Below are positions 43,900 to 52,486 of a DNA stretch of 64,000 bases, one piece after another. Each line of letters starts with the position of its first letter. Position 1 is the stretch's first letter. A model generated the notes under the pieces. The model made no database searches. It was not told the DNA's origin and saw only the letters and a list, made by a program, of their open reading frames with translations. The translations under genes and the position numbers were made by a program. The stretch spans positions 2,232,001-2,296,000 of the forward strand of contig NZ_JABBYJ010000001.1 of the NCBI RefSeq assembly GCF_012932565.1, in the 5' to 3' direction. This stretch comes from Sneathiella limimaris (GTDB lineage Bacteria > Pseudomonadota > Alphaproteobacteria > Sneathiellales > Sneathiellaceae).

Positions 43900-44781
43900 T
43901 TACCCTTTTTTGAGGCTCTTGATGAAGTCTGAGTCGTCTACGCGATGAAATCCGTCATAGGCTGGAAGCCTGTTGTGATCTGGAACTTCATAATTAATTG
44001 TCGTATTCGGAACACCGCCGTCTACTCGTAAAGTCTCACCGGTAATGAAGGCCGCTGCTGGGCAAAGAAGAAATACAACAGCAGCAGATATCTCAGATTC
44101 TGTTCCTAACCGCTTGGTTGGCATTTTTTGAGCCCGAGTTCGGATCGTTTTCTTATGCTCATCACTATAGGTATCAAGACCCGAGGAGGCGATAATCCCT
44201 GGGGCAACAGCGTTTACCCGAACTCCATAATGAGCCCATTCCAAAGCAGCCGTTTTAGTGAAATTGACCATTCCCGCTCGGGAAGCGCCAGAGTGGCCCA
44301 TGTTGGGCATAGAGTGCCAAAAATCAGCGACAATATTCACAATATTACCGCCAGTTTCTTTCATTCTTTGAAGGAGGAGTTCTTTGCTGACCAGAAAACC
44401 GCCGGTCAAATTATTTCGGACAACCGCCTCCCAGCCATTGATGCTGATATCCTCAAGCTTTGCGGCAAATTGACCGCCGGCATTATTTACGAGATGGTGA
44501 ATGGGGCCAACGGTTTTAAGGATACTCTCGATCGCCTCTTTGACTGCATCCTCTTTGCGTATATCAAAGGTGAAGCCGTATGCTTTGCCGCCATCCTCCT
44601 GGATCTCGGCAATTACCTTGTCCAGTTTATCTTGAGAGCGACCGCTGATGACAACCGTAGCTCCCAGTCTTGCCATTTCATGTGCGATGCAGCGGCCAAT
44701 GCCACTTCCACCTCCGGTGATCAAGACCGCTTGGTCTTTGAATAGGTCATTTTTGAAGACTGTATCGTAAGACATGCACAC
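43900..44781 (-). CDS. SDR-family oxidoreductase (PECR/dienoyl-CoA reductase-like)
   Basis: A 293-residue SDR with a complete TGGGSGIGRCIAHEMA, NNAGG, and the C-terminal GETLRVDGG. Between NIVADFWHSMPNMGHSGASRAGM the active site has S-G-A-S-R-A where YxxxK would be expected, as in 2,4-dienoyl-CoA and trans-2-enoyl-CoA reductase relatives. An alternative start is ATG 44775 (MSYDTVF). It probably reduces enoyl-CoA intermediates with the neighbouring acyl-CoA dehydrogenase. Confidence 0.8.
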   Translation of the reverse strand: MCMSYDTVFKNDLFKDQAVLITGGGSGIGRCIAHEMARLGATVVISGRSQDKLDKVIAEIQEDGGKAYGFTFDIRKEDAVKEAIESILKTVGPIHHLVNNAGGQFAAKLEDISINGWEAVVRNNLTGGFLVSKELLLQRMKETGGNIVNIVADFWHSMPNMGHSGASRAGMVNFTKTAALEWAHYGVRVNAVAPGIIASSGLDTYSDEHKKTIRTRAQKMPTKRLGTESEISAAVVFLLCPAAAFITGETLRVDGGVPNTTINYEVPDHNRLPAYDGFHRVDDSDFIKSLKKG

Positions 44782-44873
44782 CCGCTCATTCTTGTTTTTT
44801 AAAGTATAGTTTCAAGAATGGCGGGCAATTTCAACAAAATTATAAAGCTAGCTTATTAATTCAGGGTTGCTTG

Positions 44874-46415
44874 TCAGATGTTACTGTCGGGAAAACTGCT
44901 TTTCCGTTGTTGGATGAAGGCATTCAAGGCTTCGTCAATGGCAGGATCGATTGCCGGTGCCTCATATTCGGACAGCATTTTCTTCCAAAGGCTATTTGCC
45001 CGCATTGCCATATCAAGAGAGCCTTCTGCTTGCCATTGCTCGACTGAATTATTATCCGCAAGTTTGGAGCGATAAAAAGCAGATTCAAAATTTCGCTGCG
45101 TATGATCACAGCCGAGGAAATGGCCACCTGGTCCCACTTCTCTCAGAGCATCCATGGCTTGAGCATTTTCGTCCATTTCAACGCCAGCCGCCAGCACTTC
45201 CATCATGGATAGTTGGTCCATATCCATAACGAATTTCTCGTATGAAGTTACCAATCCGCCTTCAAGCCAGCCAGCAGCATGCAGTGCAAAATTAACGCCT
45301 GAAGTTACTGTCGCTTGAATAGTTTGGGCGCTTTCATATCCAGATTGAGCATCTGGGAGTTTAGATGCCGTAAAAGAACCACCAGATCGAAATGGAAGGT
45401 TCATGCGCCGGGCGAGGGCGGAGGCGCCATTTAAAACCAGCAAGCTTTCAGGCGTTCCAAAAGTTGGGGCACCGGACTGCATTGAAATTGAAGAGACAAA
45501 TGTTCCAAAAATGACTGGCGTGCCAGGACGGATCAGCTGCGTCAGTGCCATTCCCGCAAGAACCTCAGCAAGGATTTGTGTTAGCGTTCCAACTGGGCTG
45601 ACCGGGCTCATGGCGCCTGAGAGAATAAAGGGTGATACAACGCAAGCCTGATGATGAGCCGCGTACACCTTCAAAGCCCCCAGCATAGTCGCATCATAGG
45701 TCATTGGTGAATTGACATTCACCAGATTGAGCATCACGCAGTTATTTTCAACAAACTCCTCACCAAATGCAATTTTCGCAAGGCTTACGCTATCTTCTGC
45801 CCGTTCAGGTGCCGTTACTGATCCCATGAACGGTTTGTCTGAATATTTTATATGACTATAAACCATATCCAGATGCCGTTTATTGACGGGCAGGTCTACA
45901 GGCTCGCACACAGTTCCACCGGAATGATGTAGTGACGGGGCCATATAAGCCAGCTTCACAATATTTTGAAAATCTTCCAGCGTTCCATACCGGCGCCCTT
46001 TGTCCAGACAGGATACAAACGGCGGTCCATAAACAGGTGCAAAGACGATATGGTCGCCACCGATCTGAACATTCCGGGCAGGGTTTCGAGCAAACTGTGT
46101 AAATTCAGAGGGTGCAGTTTTTAAAAGAGATCGACAAAGCCCTTTCGGAAAGTGAACACGAGTTCCTTTAACGGTTGCACCTGCATCCTTCCAGATTTTT
46201 AGAACCTCTTCGTCTTCCAGGAAATTCAGTCCAATCTCTTCAAGTACTATATCAGCGTTGGCTTCGACAATTTCCAATGCCTCATCACTCACAAGATTGG
46301 TCACTGGAATTTTCCGAATGATGTAAGGGCTTTTCGCACCTTGATTGCTTTGCCGGGCTTCTCTTCTCGCTGAACGTCCCCGACGTCCTTTAGATCTGGT
46401 AGGCTCTGCAGTCAT
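44874..46415 (-). CDS. MttB-family (trimethylamine/betaine-type) corrinoid methyltransferase
   Basis: A 513-residue protein of the MttB superfamily (SSISMQSGAPTFGTPESLLV; GCDHTQRNFESAFYRS near the C-terminus). No in-frame UAG is present, so it is a non-pyrrolysine member, the group that includes glycine-betaine methyltransferase MtgB. It would move a methyl group from a quaternary amine to the corrinoid protein at 49173. The N-terminus is unusual: residues 7-21 contain seven Arg and one Lys (RSKGRRGRSARREAR), a basic tail absent from the family core. It is divergent from the plus-strand C1 operon across 280 bp. The methyl donor is unknown; glycine betaine is a candidate only. Confidence 0.88.
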   Translation of the reverse strand: MTAEPTRSKGRRGRSARREARQSNQGAKSPYIIRKIPVTNLVSDEALEIVEANADIVLEEIGLNFLEDEEVLKIWKDAGATVKGTRVHFPKGLCRSLLKTAPSEFTQFARNPARNVQIGGDHIVFAPVYGPPFVSCLDKGRRYGTLEDFQNIVKLAYMAPSLHHSGGTVCEPVDLPVNKRHLDMVYSHIKYSDKPFMGSVTAPERAEDSVSLAKIAFGEEFVENNCVMLNLVNVNSPMTYDATMLGALKVYAAHHQACVVSPFILSGAMSPVSPVGTLTQILAEVLAGMALTQLIRPGTPVIFGTFVSSISMQSGAPTFGTPESLLVLNGASALARRMNLPFRSGGSFTASKLPDAQSGYESAQTIQATVTSGVNFALHAAGWLEGGLVTSYEKFVMDMDQLSMMEVLAAGVEMDENAQAMDALREVGPGGHFLGCDHTQRNFESAFYRSKLADNNSVEQWQAEGSLDMAMRANSLWKKMLSEYEAPAIDPAIDEALNAFIQQRKSSFPDSNI

Positions 46416-46695
46416 CCCATTCCCCTGTTATTTGGAACCGCAAAATTCGATGACAATAAGAATGATAAAAAGGGGATTTGCTGACTAGCTCGAAGTCGTC
46501 TCTTTTAATCTTTCATTGGCGCTTTTTGAATAGTCGACCCTTTCGAATTTTGGGGGCTGAAATCACTTCAAAGCTGCATGGCGTTTCAGGAACATCGAAT
46601 GTCGCGGTTTGGTTAGCCAATAAATGTGCTGAAGTTCAATTTTGTTTCATGGGATATGCCGCAAAACGGCAACTGGGAGCAAAAGGGTACTTTTT
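46416..46695. promoter_or_regulatory. Divergent control region of the C1 cluster
   Basis: This 280-bp gap separates the MttB-like gene from the plus-strand operon. It holds a near-palindrome TTGGTTAGCCAA (about 46609-46620) and a perfect hairpin TGCCG-CAAAA-CGGCA (46657-46671) that ends 10 or so bases before the GGGAGC/AAAGGG ribosome site. The GlxA-type regulator encoded at 55426 may act here, by inference. Confidence 0.45.
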
Positions 46696-49134
46696 ATGAA
46701 AACACATGCGCGGGTCGTCGTAATTGGGGGCGGTGTTGTTGGCGTTAGCACGCTTTATCATCTGACGAAAAAGGGATGGTCGGATGTCGTTCTTCTTGAG
46801 CGTACGGAATTGACTGCCGGTTCGACCTGGCATGCTGCAGGTTTGTTACCGCTCTTTAACATGAGTTATACGGTTGGCCAGATCCACAAATACAGTGTTG
46901 ATCTTTACAAATCTCTTCAGGCTGAAACGGGCCAGGATGTCAGCTTTCATGTCACAGGGAATTTGCGTCTTGCCTGTAGTCAGGAGCGGATGGACGAATA
47001 CCTGAAATATTGCGGGACCGCTAATACCATCGGTGTTCCTTTTGAAATGATCACCCCTTCAGAGGTAAAAGAGCTATGGCCGCTCTGTAACACAGAAGGC
47101 TTGGTGGGCGCCCTGTATCATCCGGATGACGGGCATATTGCGCCGGTGGATCTGACTAACGCATTGGCGATAGGCGCTAAAAACAATGGCGGAACTATTT
47201 ATCGTCAAACAGAAGTGCTGGCCATAGAACAACAAGCCAATGGTGAATGGCTGATAAAGACAAATAAAGGCGATATTATCGCTGAGCATGTTGTGAGCTG
47301 TACTGGCAACTATGCGCGGCAGACGCTGTCTATGGTGGGACTGGATATACCGGTTATTCCCGTTGAACATCAATATATCGTCACTGATGAAGTGCCTGAG
47401 CTGGTCGAGCGTAAAAAAGCGGGACTGCCGGAAATGGCAGTACTTCGTGAAAGTGATGCCTCTTATTATCTTCGCGAAGAGCGACAGGGATATATTCTTG
47501 GTCCCTACGAGAAGGGAGCACCTGCCTGTTTCGTGGACGGCGTTCCAGAAACATTTGGTCAGGATCTGTTCCCTGGCGATTTGGAAAGACTACTTCCCCA
47601 TGTGGAGGCGACGATCAATAGGGTTCCGTCTTTTGAGAACGCTGGGATCAAAGATATCGTGAATGGTCCAATCGCTTACACTCCGGATGGAAGTCCAATG
47701 ATTGGACCTGCATGGGGGCTTAAGAACTTTTGGGTAAACGAAGGTCACAGCTTTGGTGTAACTGCCGCAGGCGGTTCTGGTTGGCAATTGGCAGAATGGA
47801 TTACCGAAGGCGAGCCGGGTATCGACATGATGGCTGTTGATCCTCGCCGGTTTGGGGCTTATGCCACCAAGCCCTATACAAAAATCAAAAATGAAGAATG
47901 TTACGAGCATGTCTTTGTTATTCATTACCCGGATGAGGAGCGCCCAGCTGCACGCCCGTTGCGGCAGAGCCCTTGTCATGACCGTCTCGCTTTCCGGGGA
48001 GCTGTTTTTGGTCAGCGTTATGGTTGGGAACGCCCAAATTGGTTTGCCCCTGAAGGGGTCGAGCCAGTAGACGACTGGAGTTTCCGTCGGTCAAAGTATT
48101 TTGAGCATGTGGGTAATGAAGTCCGTAATCTTCGAAAGAATGCTGGCTTGATAGACATTACCAGCTTCTCGAAGTTTGAAGTTAGTGGGCCTGGGGCAGA
48201 AGACTATTTGAGCAAACTTGTTTGCCGGAAATTGCCTATTGCAACAGGGCGTATTCATCTCAGTCATGTTTTAAATAGCCGAGGTGGTATTCGGTCAGAG
48301 TTCACTATTATGAAGGATGGCCCGAACAAATACTATTTGGTGAGCTCCGGTGCCGCCGAGCGATTTGATTTTGACTTCCTAACAAAACATCTTCCAAACG
48401 ATAACTCAGTTCGATTGGACAATGTGACAACTCAACATGGTGTGCTGGTACTTGCCGGACCACGAGCCCGCGATATCTTATCTAAGGTAACCGATGCTGA
48501 TTTGTCGTCAGACGCATTCAGGTGGCTGACAGGTCAACATATAACGGTGGGATTGGCACCATGCCGTGCCATGCGCGTCAATTTTGTTGGGGACTTAGGC
48601 TGGGAGCTACATCATCCAATTGAGTATCAGAACCATATCTTTGACGCGCTTGTAAAAGCGGGAGAAGAATTTGGGCTCGGTATGTGTGGAATGCGGGCGA
48701 TGGATAGCCTCCGAATGGAGAAGAACTATCGGATGTGGGCGCAAGATCTGACGAGAGACTACACGATTTTTGAAGCCGGACTGGATCGCTTCGTTCATTT
48801 GGATAAAGGGGACTTTATCGGCAGGGATGCCCTTATCAAACAGAAGGAAGCTGGTATTCCTCAGAAATTCGTCGCGCTGGAGATTTACGGCATTACAGAC
48901 GCCGATGCAATCGGGAATGAGCCTCTTCGCGATATGGATGGAAATATGGTGGGACGTGTCACTGCTGGTGCCTATGGGCATTGGGTGGAGAAGAGCCTCG
49001 CTCAAGGATATGTGGCGAGTGAAAGCAGTGATATCGGAACGCGATTAAGTGTCGAAATTCTTGGGCAATCATATGATGCGGAGATCATTGAGGAGTCTGC
49101 GTATGATCCAGAGAATGTCAGCTTGCGGGCTTAG
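46696..49134 (+). CDS. FAD-dependent dimethylglycine/sarcosine dehydrogenase-like enzyme (DAO plus GcvT)
   Basis: An 812-residue protein. The N-terminal DAO domain begins RVVVIGGGVVGVSTLYHLTK with LTAGSTWHAAGLL (the His-flavin region of DMGDH/SDH). A central FAO_M-like part precedes the C-terminal GcvT tetrahydrofolate-binding module (FSKFEVSGPGAEDYLSKL; GDLGWELHHPIEYQ; MRAMDSLRMEKNYRMW). These enzymes demethylate dimethylglycine or sarcosine and hand the methylene to THF. The ATG at 46696 has AAAGGG 8 bases upstream; the frame is open to 46642. It is the first gene of the C1 operon. Exact substrate is open. Confidence 0.88.
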   Translation: MKTHARVVVIGGGVVGVSTLYHLTKKGWSDVVLLERTELTAGSTWHAAGLLPLFNMSYTVGQIHKYSVDLYKSLQAETGQDVSFHVTGNLRLACSQERMDEYLKYCGTANTIGVPFEMITPSEVKELWPLCNTEGLVGALYHPDDGHIAPVDLTNALAIGAKNNGGTIYRQTEVLAIEQQANGEWLIKTNKGDIIAEHVVSCTGNYARQTLSMVGLDIPVIPVEHQYIVTDEVPELVERKKAGLPEMAVLRESDASYYLREERQGYILGPYEKGAPACFVDGVPETFGQDLFPGDLERLLPHVEATINRVPSFENAGIKDIVNGPIAYTPDGSPMIGPAWGLKNFWVNEGHSFGVTAAGGSGWQLAEWITEGEPGIDMMAVDPRRFGAYATKPYTKIKNEECYEHVFVIHYPDEERPAARPLRQSPCHDRLAFRGAVFGQRYGWERPNWFAPEGVEPVDDWSFRRSKYFEHVGNEVRNLRKNAGLIDITSFSKFEVSGPGAEDYLSKLVCRKLPIATGRIHLSHVLNSRGGIRSEFTIMKDGPNKYYLVSSGAAERFDFDFLTKHLPNDNSVRLDNVTTQHGVLVLAGPRARDILSKVTDADLSSDAFRWLTGQHITVGLAPCRAMRVNFVGDLGWELHHPIEYQNHIFDALVKAGEEFGLGMCGMRAMDSLRMEKNYRMWAQDLTRDYTIFEAGLDRFVHLDKGDFIGRDALIKQKEAGIPQKFVALEIYGITDADAIGNEPLRDMDGNMVGRVTAGAYGHWVEKSLAQGYVASESSDIGTRLSVEILGQSYDAEIIEESAYDPENVSLRA

Positions 49135-49172
49135 GGTTGGTATTTGGTTAAGGTTGATTGGCGGAGTGGGAC

Positions 49173-49859
49173 ATGGACGAAGATGATATTGATCTGACAA
49201 CTTTAAGCGATGAGGAACTTGTCGAACAGATGCATGATGATCTGTATGACGGGTTGGCAGACGAAGTTGTTGAAGGGACAGAAATTCTTCTGGATCGAGG
49301 TTGGGAGCCGTATCGGATTCTAACGGATGCGCTGGTAGAAGGCATGCGGATTGTCGGCATAGATTTTAGGGATGGTATCCTATTTGTTCCGGAGGTTTTG
49401 CTTTGCGCTAATGCCATGAAATCCGGGATGGAGGTTCTGAAGCCTCTCCTGGCGGAAACCGGTGCCCCAAAAGCTGGAAAAATGGTGATTGGGACTGTTA
49501 AAGGCGACATTCACGACATTGGTAAAAACCTTGTCATTATGATGATGGAAGGTGCTGGCTTTGAAGTGATTGATATCGGCATCAACAACCCGGTTGAGAA
49601 ATATCTAGAAGCGCTGGAAGAGCATGAGCCCGATATTCTGGGCATGTCGGCTCTTCTGACAACGACCATGCCTTATATGAAAGTAGTTGTGGATGCCATG
49701 GTCGAGAAAGGCATACGCAATGACTACATCGTCATGGTGGGTGGAGCGCCGCTGAACGAGGAATTCGCTGATAGTGTTGGGGCTGACGCTTACGGGCGTG
49801 ATGCCGCAATGACAGTGGAGATCGCAAAGCAGAAAATGGCGGAGCGTAATGTCGCCTGA
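49173..49859 (+). CDS. Corrinoid (B12-binding) methyl-carrier protein
   Basis: About 228 residues. An N-terminal helical B12-cap region is followed by the B12-binding Rossmann domain with GDIHDIGKN (lower-axial His114, DxHxxG), SALLTTTMPYM and VGGAPLN. It is the MtbC/MttC/MtgC type that carries the methyl between an MttB-like enzyme and a methyl-THF or CoM methyltransferase. The first 35 residues hold 15 Asp/Glu and no Lys or Arg (MDEDDIDLTTLSDEELVEQ), an acidic head opposite to the Arg-rich tails of its presumed partners. GGAG lies 6 bases before ATG; the upstream TTG at 49158 is less likely. Confidence 0.93.
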   Translation: MDEDDIDLTTLSDEELVEQMHDDLYDGLADEVVEGTEILLDRGWEPYRILTDALVEGMRIVGIDFRDGILFVPEVLLCANAMKSGMEVLKPLLAETGAPKAGKMVIGTVKGDIHDIGKNLVIMMMEGAGFEVIDIGINNPVEKYLEALEEHEPDILGMSALLTTTMPYMKVVVDAMVEKGIRNDYIVMVGGAPLNEEFADSVGADAYGRDAAMTVEIAKQKMAERNVA

Positions 49860-50476
49860 TGCAGTATGAGGACATATATCAGCGCGAATTAAGAACCCTG
49901 CTGATTGCCTGCGGGGCTCTTGCGAATGAGGCTATTGCTGTACTCAAACAGCCTGGCCTCACGCATATTGAGCTGACTTGTCTACCTGCAAAACTCCACA
50001 ATACTCCTCAAAAAATCCCGGATCTGCTCCGAACCAAGATCCGGGAGAATAAATCTAAATTCGATAAAATCCTTGTTCTTTATGGGGATTGTGGAACTGG
50101 TGGTGGAATTGATGCTGTTCTTCAAGATGAAGGTGCTGAGAGAATAGCTGGTGCTCATTGTTATGAGTTTTATACCGGTACACAGGCGTTTGATGAAATT
50201 GCAGATGAGGAGCCTGGGACATTTTATCTTACGGACTTTCTGGTGCGCCATTTCGATACCCTGATATGGCAAGGGTTGAAGTTAGATAAGCACCCTCAAC
50301 TCCTTCCCCAAATTTTTGGAAACTATAAACGGCTTGTTTATCTGGCTCAGTTGAGTGACGGCCGATTTGTTGAGGAGGCAAAGATTGCAGCTGAACGTCT
50401 CGGTCTTGAATTCGAATACGTCTTTACGGGCTTGCATACTGTCGAAGACTTCTTGTTTGAAAAGGTTACCACATGA
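49859..50476 (+). CDS. DUF1638 protein
   Basis: A 205-residue DUF1638 protein: LLIACGALANEAIAVLKQ at the start, ELTCLPAKLHN, and VLYGDCGTGGGIDAVLQ with conserved cysteines (C17, C41, about C78). The family occurs beside corrinoid methyltransferase genes in methanogens and bacteria, but its function is not known. Its start overlaps the corrinoid gene stop by one base (TGATG), so it is translationally coupled. Cysteine placement suggests a metal or cobalamin role, as inference only. Confidence 0.85.
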   Translation: MQYEDIYQRELRTLLIACGALANEAIAVLKQPGLTHIELTCLPAKLHNTPQKIPDLLRTKIRENKSKFDKILVLYGDCGTGGGIDAVLQDEGAERIAGAHCYEFYTGTQAFDEIADEEPGTFYLTDFLVRHFDTLIWQGLKLDKHPQLLPQIFGNYKRLVYLAQLSDGRFVEEAKIAAERLGLEFEYVFTGLHTVEDFLFEKVTT

Positions 50477-50778
50477 AGTTGATGTTGATCTCTTGGCGCG
50501 ATATCCCGTCTCAACTGGTTTTGAAAGAAGGACGTAAATCAGTCAAACATCTCCTGAGTGATCGATTTCAGGAGGCGATTGACCGTGCAGCCATGCGGGA
50601 CAAATCCCATGATACTGATGACTATTTGGAAGGCTGGAAGCGCGAGGAGATAGCAACAGTCTCGGGAGACGCTGATGCGCTCATTAAAAGTCAGGCCGAT
50701 GAGTTGGAAGGGCGATATGATGCTTCATATTTGGAAAAGCTCGTAAAAAGCGGGGGATGGGAGGGGAAGAATGGTTAA
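50473..50778 (+). CDS. 'Virulence factor' family protein (PF13769 type)
   Basis: A 101-residue protein, WRDIPSQLVLKEGRKSVKHLL near the start, matching the small family named virulence factor by origin, not by proven role. No catalytic motif is evident. It overlaps DUF1638 and the MTHFR_C gene by 4 and 8 bp. The consistent placement inside the C1 operon suggests a part in corrinoid or folate chemistry. Confidence 0.7.
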   Translation: MKLMLISWRDIPSQLVLKEGRKSVKHLLSDRFQEAIDRAAMRDKSHDTDDYLEGWKREEIATVSGDADALIKSQADELEGRYDASYLEKLVKSGGWEGKNG

Positions 50779-51289
50779 GGTCGCTTACCATCCTGCACAG
50801 CAGAACCCGATTGCCAGAACCCGTTCAGCCTTCACCATCCGTCTCTGGTCTGTAAGACATTCTCGTTTTCTGGAGAAGATCTACAAAGGTCTGGCATCTC
50901 TGTTTTTAAAACTACATCCGGTGTGGACAGCTTTAGGATATAGCAGGGTGGAAAAACCTGTTGTTGCCGTAGAGAAACGCGTTAAAGCCTTTCTGTTTGA
51001 TTGCCGAATGTGCGGGCAATGCGTCTTAAGTGATACGGGGATGTCTTGCCCAATGAACTGCCCAAAATCATTGCGAAATGGACCCTGCGGCGGTGTGCGG
51101 TCTAATGGCAATTGCGAGGTGGAACCTGACATGCCCTGCGTATGGGGGGAGGCGTGGAAAGGCAGCCAGCAAATGCAGGGGGGAGATCAGATTTTAAAGG
51201 TTCAAAAGCCCATTGATCATTCTTTGCGGGGAAGTTCGGCCTGGCTTCGGGCAACTTCAGAGGCAGCACTCCAAGAAGAGGATAAATAA
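50771..51289 (+). CDS. Methylenetetrahydrofolate reductase C-terminal-domain protein (MTHFR_C)
   Basis: A 172-residue protein with the cysteine-rich MTHFR_C domain: FDCRMCGQCVLSDTGMSCPM, NCPKSL, NGPCGGVRSNGNCEV and MPCVWGEAW. The eight or so cysteines suit zinc or Fe-S binding, as in acetogen MetV. It partners MetF, encoded 6 bp downstream, and would form a MetVF-like electron-transfer pair, relevant to oxidising methyl-THF instead of reducing methylene-THF. Confidence 0.85.
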   Translation: MVKVAYHPAQQNPIARTRSAFTIRLWSVRHSRFLEKIYKGLASLFLKLHPVWTALGYSRVEKPVVAVEKRVKAFLFDCRMCGQCVLSDTGMSCPMNCPKSLRNGPCGGVRSNGNCEVEPDMPCVWGEAWKGSQQMQGGDQILKVQKPIDHSLRGSSAWLRATSEAALQEEDK

Positions 51290-51295
51290 GGCAAG

Positions 51296-52384
51296 ATGGT
51301 TCAGTTCGAAGGCATGAGTGACGCTGAATTACCTCTCCCTTTGTTGGAGGGGCATTCTTCCCGTGGGCGGTTGGAGCAGGTTCTTCGGGCGGGAGAGTTT
51401 GCTGTTACCGCAGAATTAAATCCGCCAGACAGTGCAGATCCCAATGACGTTTTTGAACGGGGAGCTGTTTTTGATGGTTGGGTGGATGGTATTAACGCAA
51501 CCGATGGTTCTGGGGCAAATTGTCATATGTCATCTGTTGGGATCTGCGCACTACTAACCCGTGTTGGCTATTCGCCGATTATGCAGATCTCCTGTCGGGA
51601 TCATAATAGAATTGCGATACAGGGTAATGTTCTCGGTGCTGCCGCTATGGGCGTGAATAATATTCTCTGTCTGACTGGTGATGGGGTTCAGGCTGGTGAT
51701 CAGCCGGAAGCGAAGCCAGTTTTTGATCTGGATTGCATGTCACTCCTTCGAACCATCCGTCAGATGCGGGATGATGGCATGCTTCTCTCTGGCCGGAAAC
51801 TGACAACGCCTCCGCGCGTGTTTCTGGGCGCAGCAATTAATCCATTTGCGCCGCCATATGATTTCAGGCCCATGCGATTGGCAAAAAAGATAGAGGCAGG
51901 CGCCCAGTTTGTGCAGTCTCAATATTGTTTTGATTTGCCAATGCTCGAAACCTACATGACGCGGGTTCGTGATATGGGGCTTCACGAAAAATGCTTTATT
52001 TTGATTGGGGTCGGTCCAATGGCGTCCGCGAGGGCCGCCCGTTGGATCAGAACTAATGTGCCTGGTATTCATATTCCAGATGCGATTATTGACCGTCTGG
52101 AAGGAGCAGAAAACCAGAAGGAAGAGGGTAAGAAAATCTGCATTGAAATGTTGCAGCAGATCAGGGAAATGGATGGGGTTTCAGGCGCCCACGTCATGGC
52201 ATACCGGCAGGAAGAACTAGTCGCGGAAATAGTTCATGAAAGTGGTGTGCTGAAGGGGCGTTCTCCTTGGCGAAGATCCCCAAATCCAGATTTTGCTGCC
52301 GTTGCTGAAGCGGTTGAGCATGGCATTGAGCATATGGGCGAGCCGGTAAAACCGTCTGATGCCGTTGCTGCCGCATCTGAATGA
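51296..52384 (+). CDS. metF: Methylenetetrahydrofolate reductase (MetF-type)
   Basis: A 362-residue MTHFR TIM-barrel: VTAELNPPDSADPNDV (substrate Glu), GINATDGSGANCHMSSVG, MGVNNILCLTGDGV, and KKIEAGAQFVQSQYCFDLP (folate-binding segment). FAD-binding residues fit the family. With the MTHFR_C gene it probably interconverts methyl-THF and methylene-THF. In this setting, oxidation of methyl-THF is likely the physiological direction, by inference. It is longer at the C-terminus than E. coli MetF. Confidence 0.9.
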   Translation: MVQFEGMSDAELPLPLLEGHSSRGRLEQVLRAGEFAVTAELNPPDSADPNDVFERGAVFDGWVDGINATDGSGANCHMSSVGICALLTRVGYSPIMQISCRDHNRIAIQGNVLGAAAMGVNNILCLTGDGVQAGDQPEAKPVFDLDCMSLLRTIRQMRDDGMLLSGRKLTTPPRVFLGAAINPFAPPYDFRPMRLAKKIEAGAQFVQSQYCFDLPMLETYMTRVRDMGLHEKCFILIGVGPMASARAARWIRTNVPGIHIPDAIIDRLEGAENQKEEGKKICIEMLQQIREMDGVSGAHVMAYRQEELVAEIVHESGVLKGRSPWRRSPNPDFAAVAEAVEHGIEHMGEPVKPSDAVAAASE

Positions 52385-52450
52385 GCGGGTGTCGGTTTTG
52401 GGAAAGTGATTTTTGAAATTGTTAGCTTAAGTGATTTTAACGTTTGCGCT

Positions 52451-52472
52451 ACCTGCGCCAGACAGGTTTTTT
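52451..52472 (+). terminator. Weak hairpin with T-run (possible attenuator)
   Basis: ACCTG-CGCCAGA-CAGGT followed by T6: a five-pair stem in the 102-bp gap between metF and the DHPS-like gene. The strength is low, so partial termination within the operon is the most that can be inferred. Confidence 0.35.
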
Positions 52473-52486
52473 AGGGGATTTAGTTA

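Noticed and set aside
44874-46415. Pyrrolysine-containing MttB
   Set aside because: The coding frame has no internal UAG; it is a non-pyrrolysine family member.
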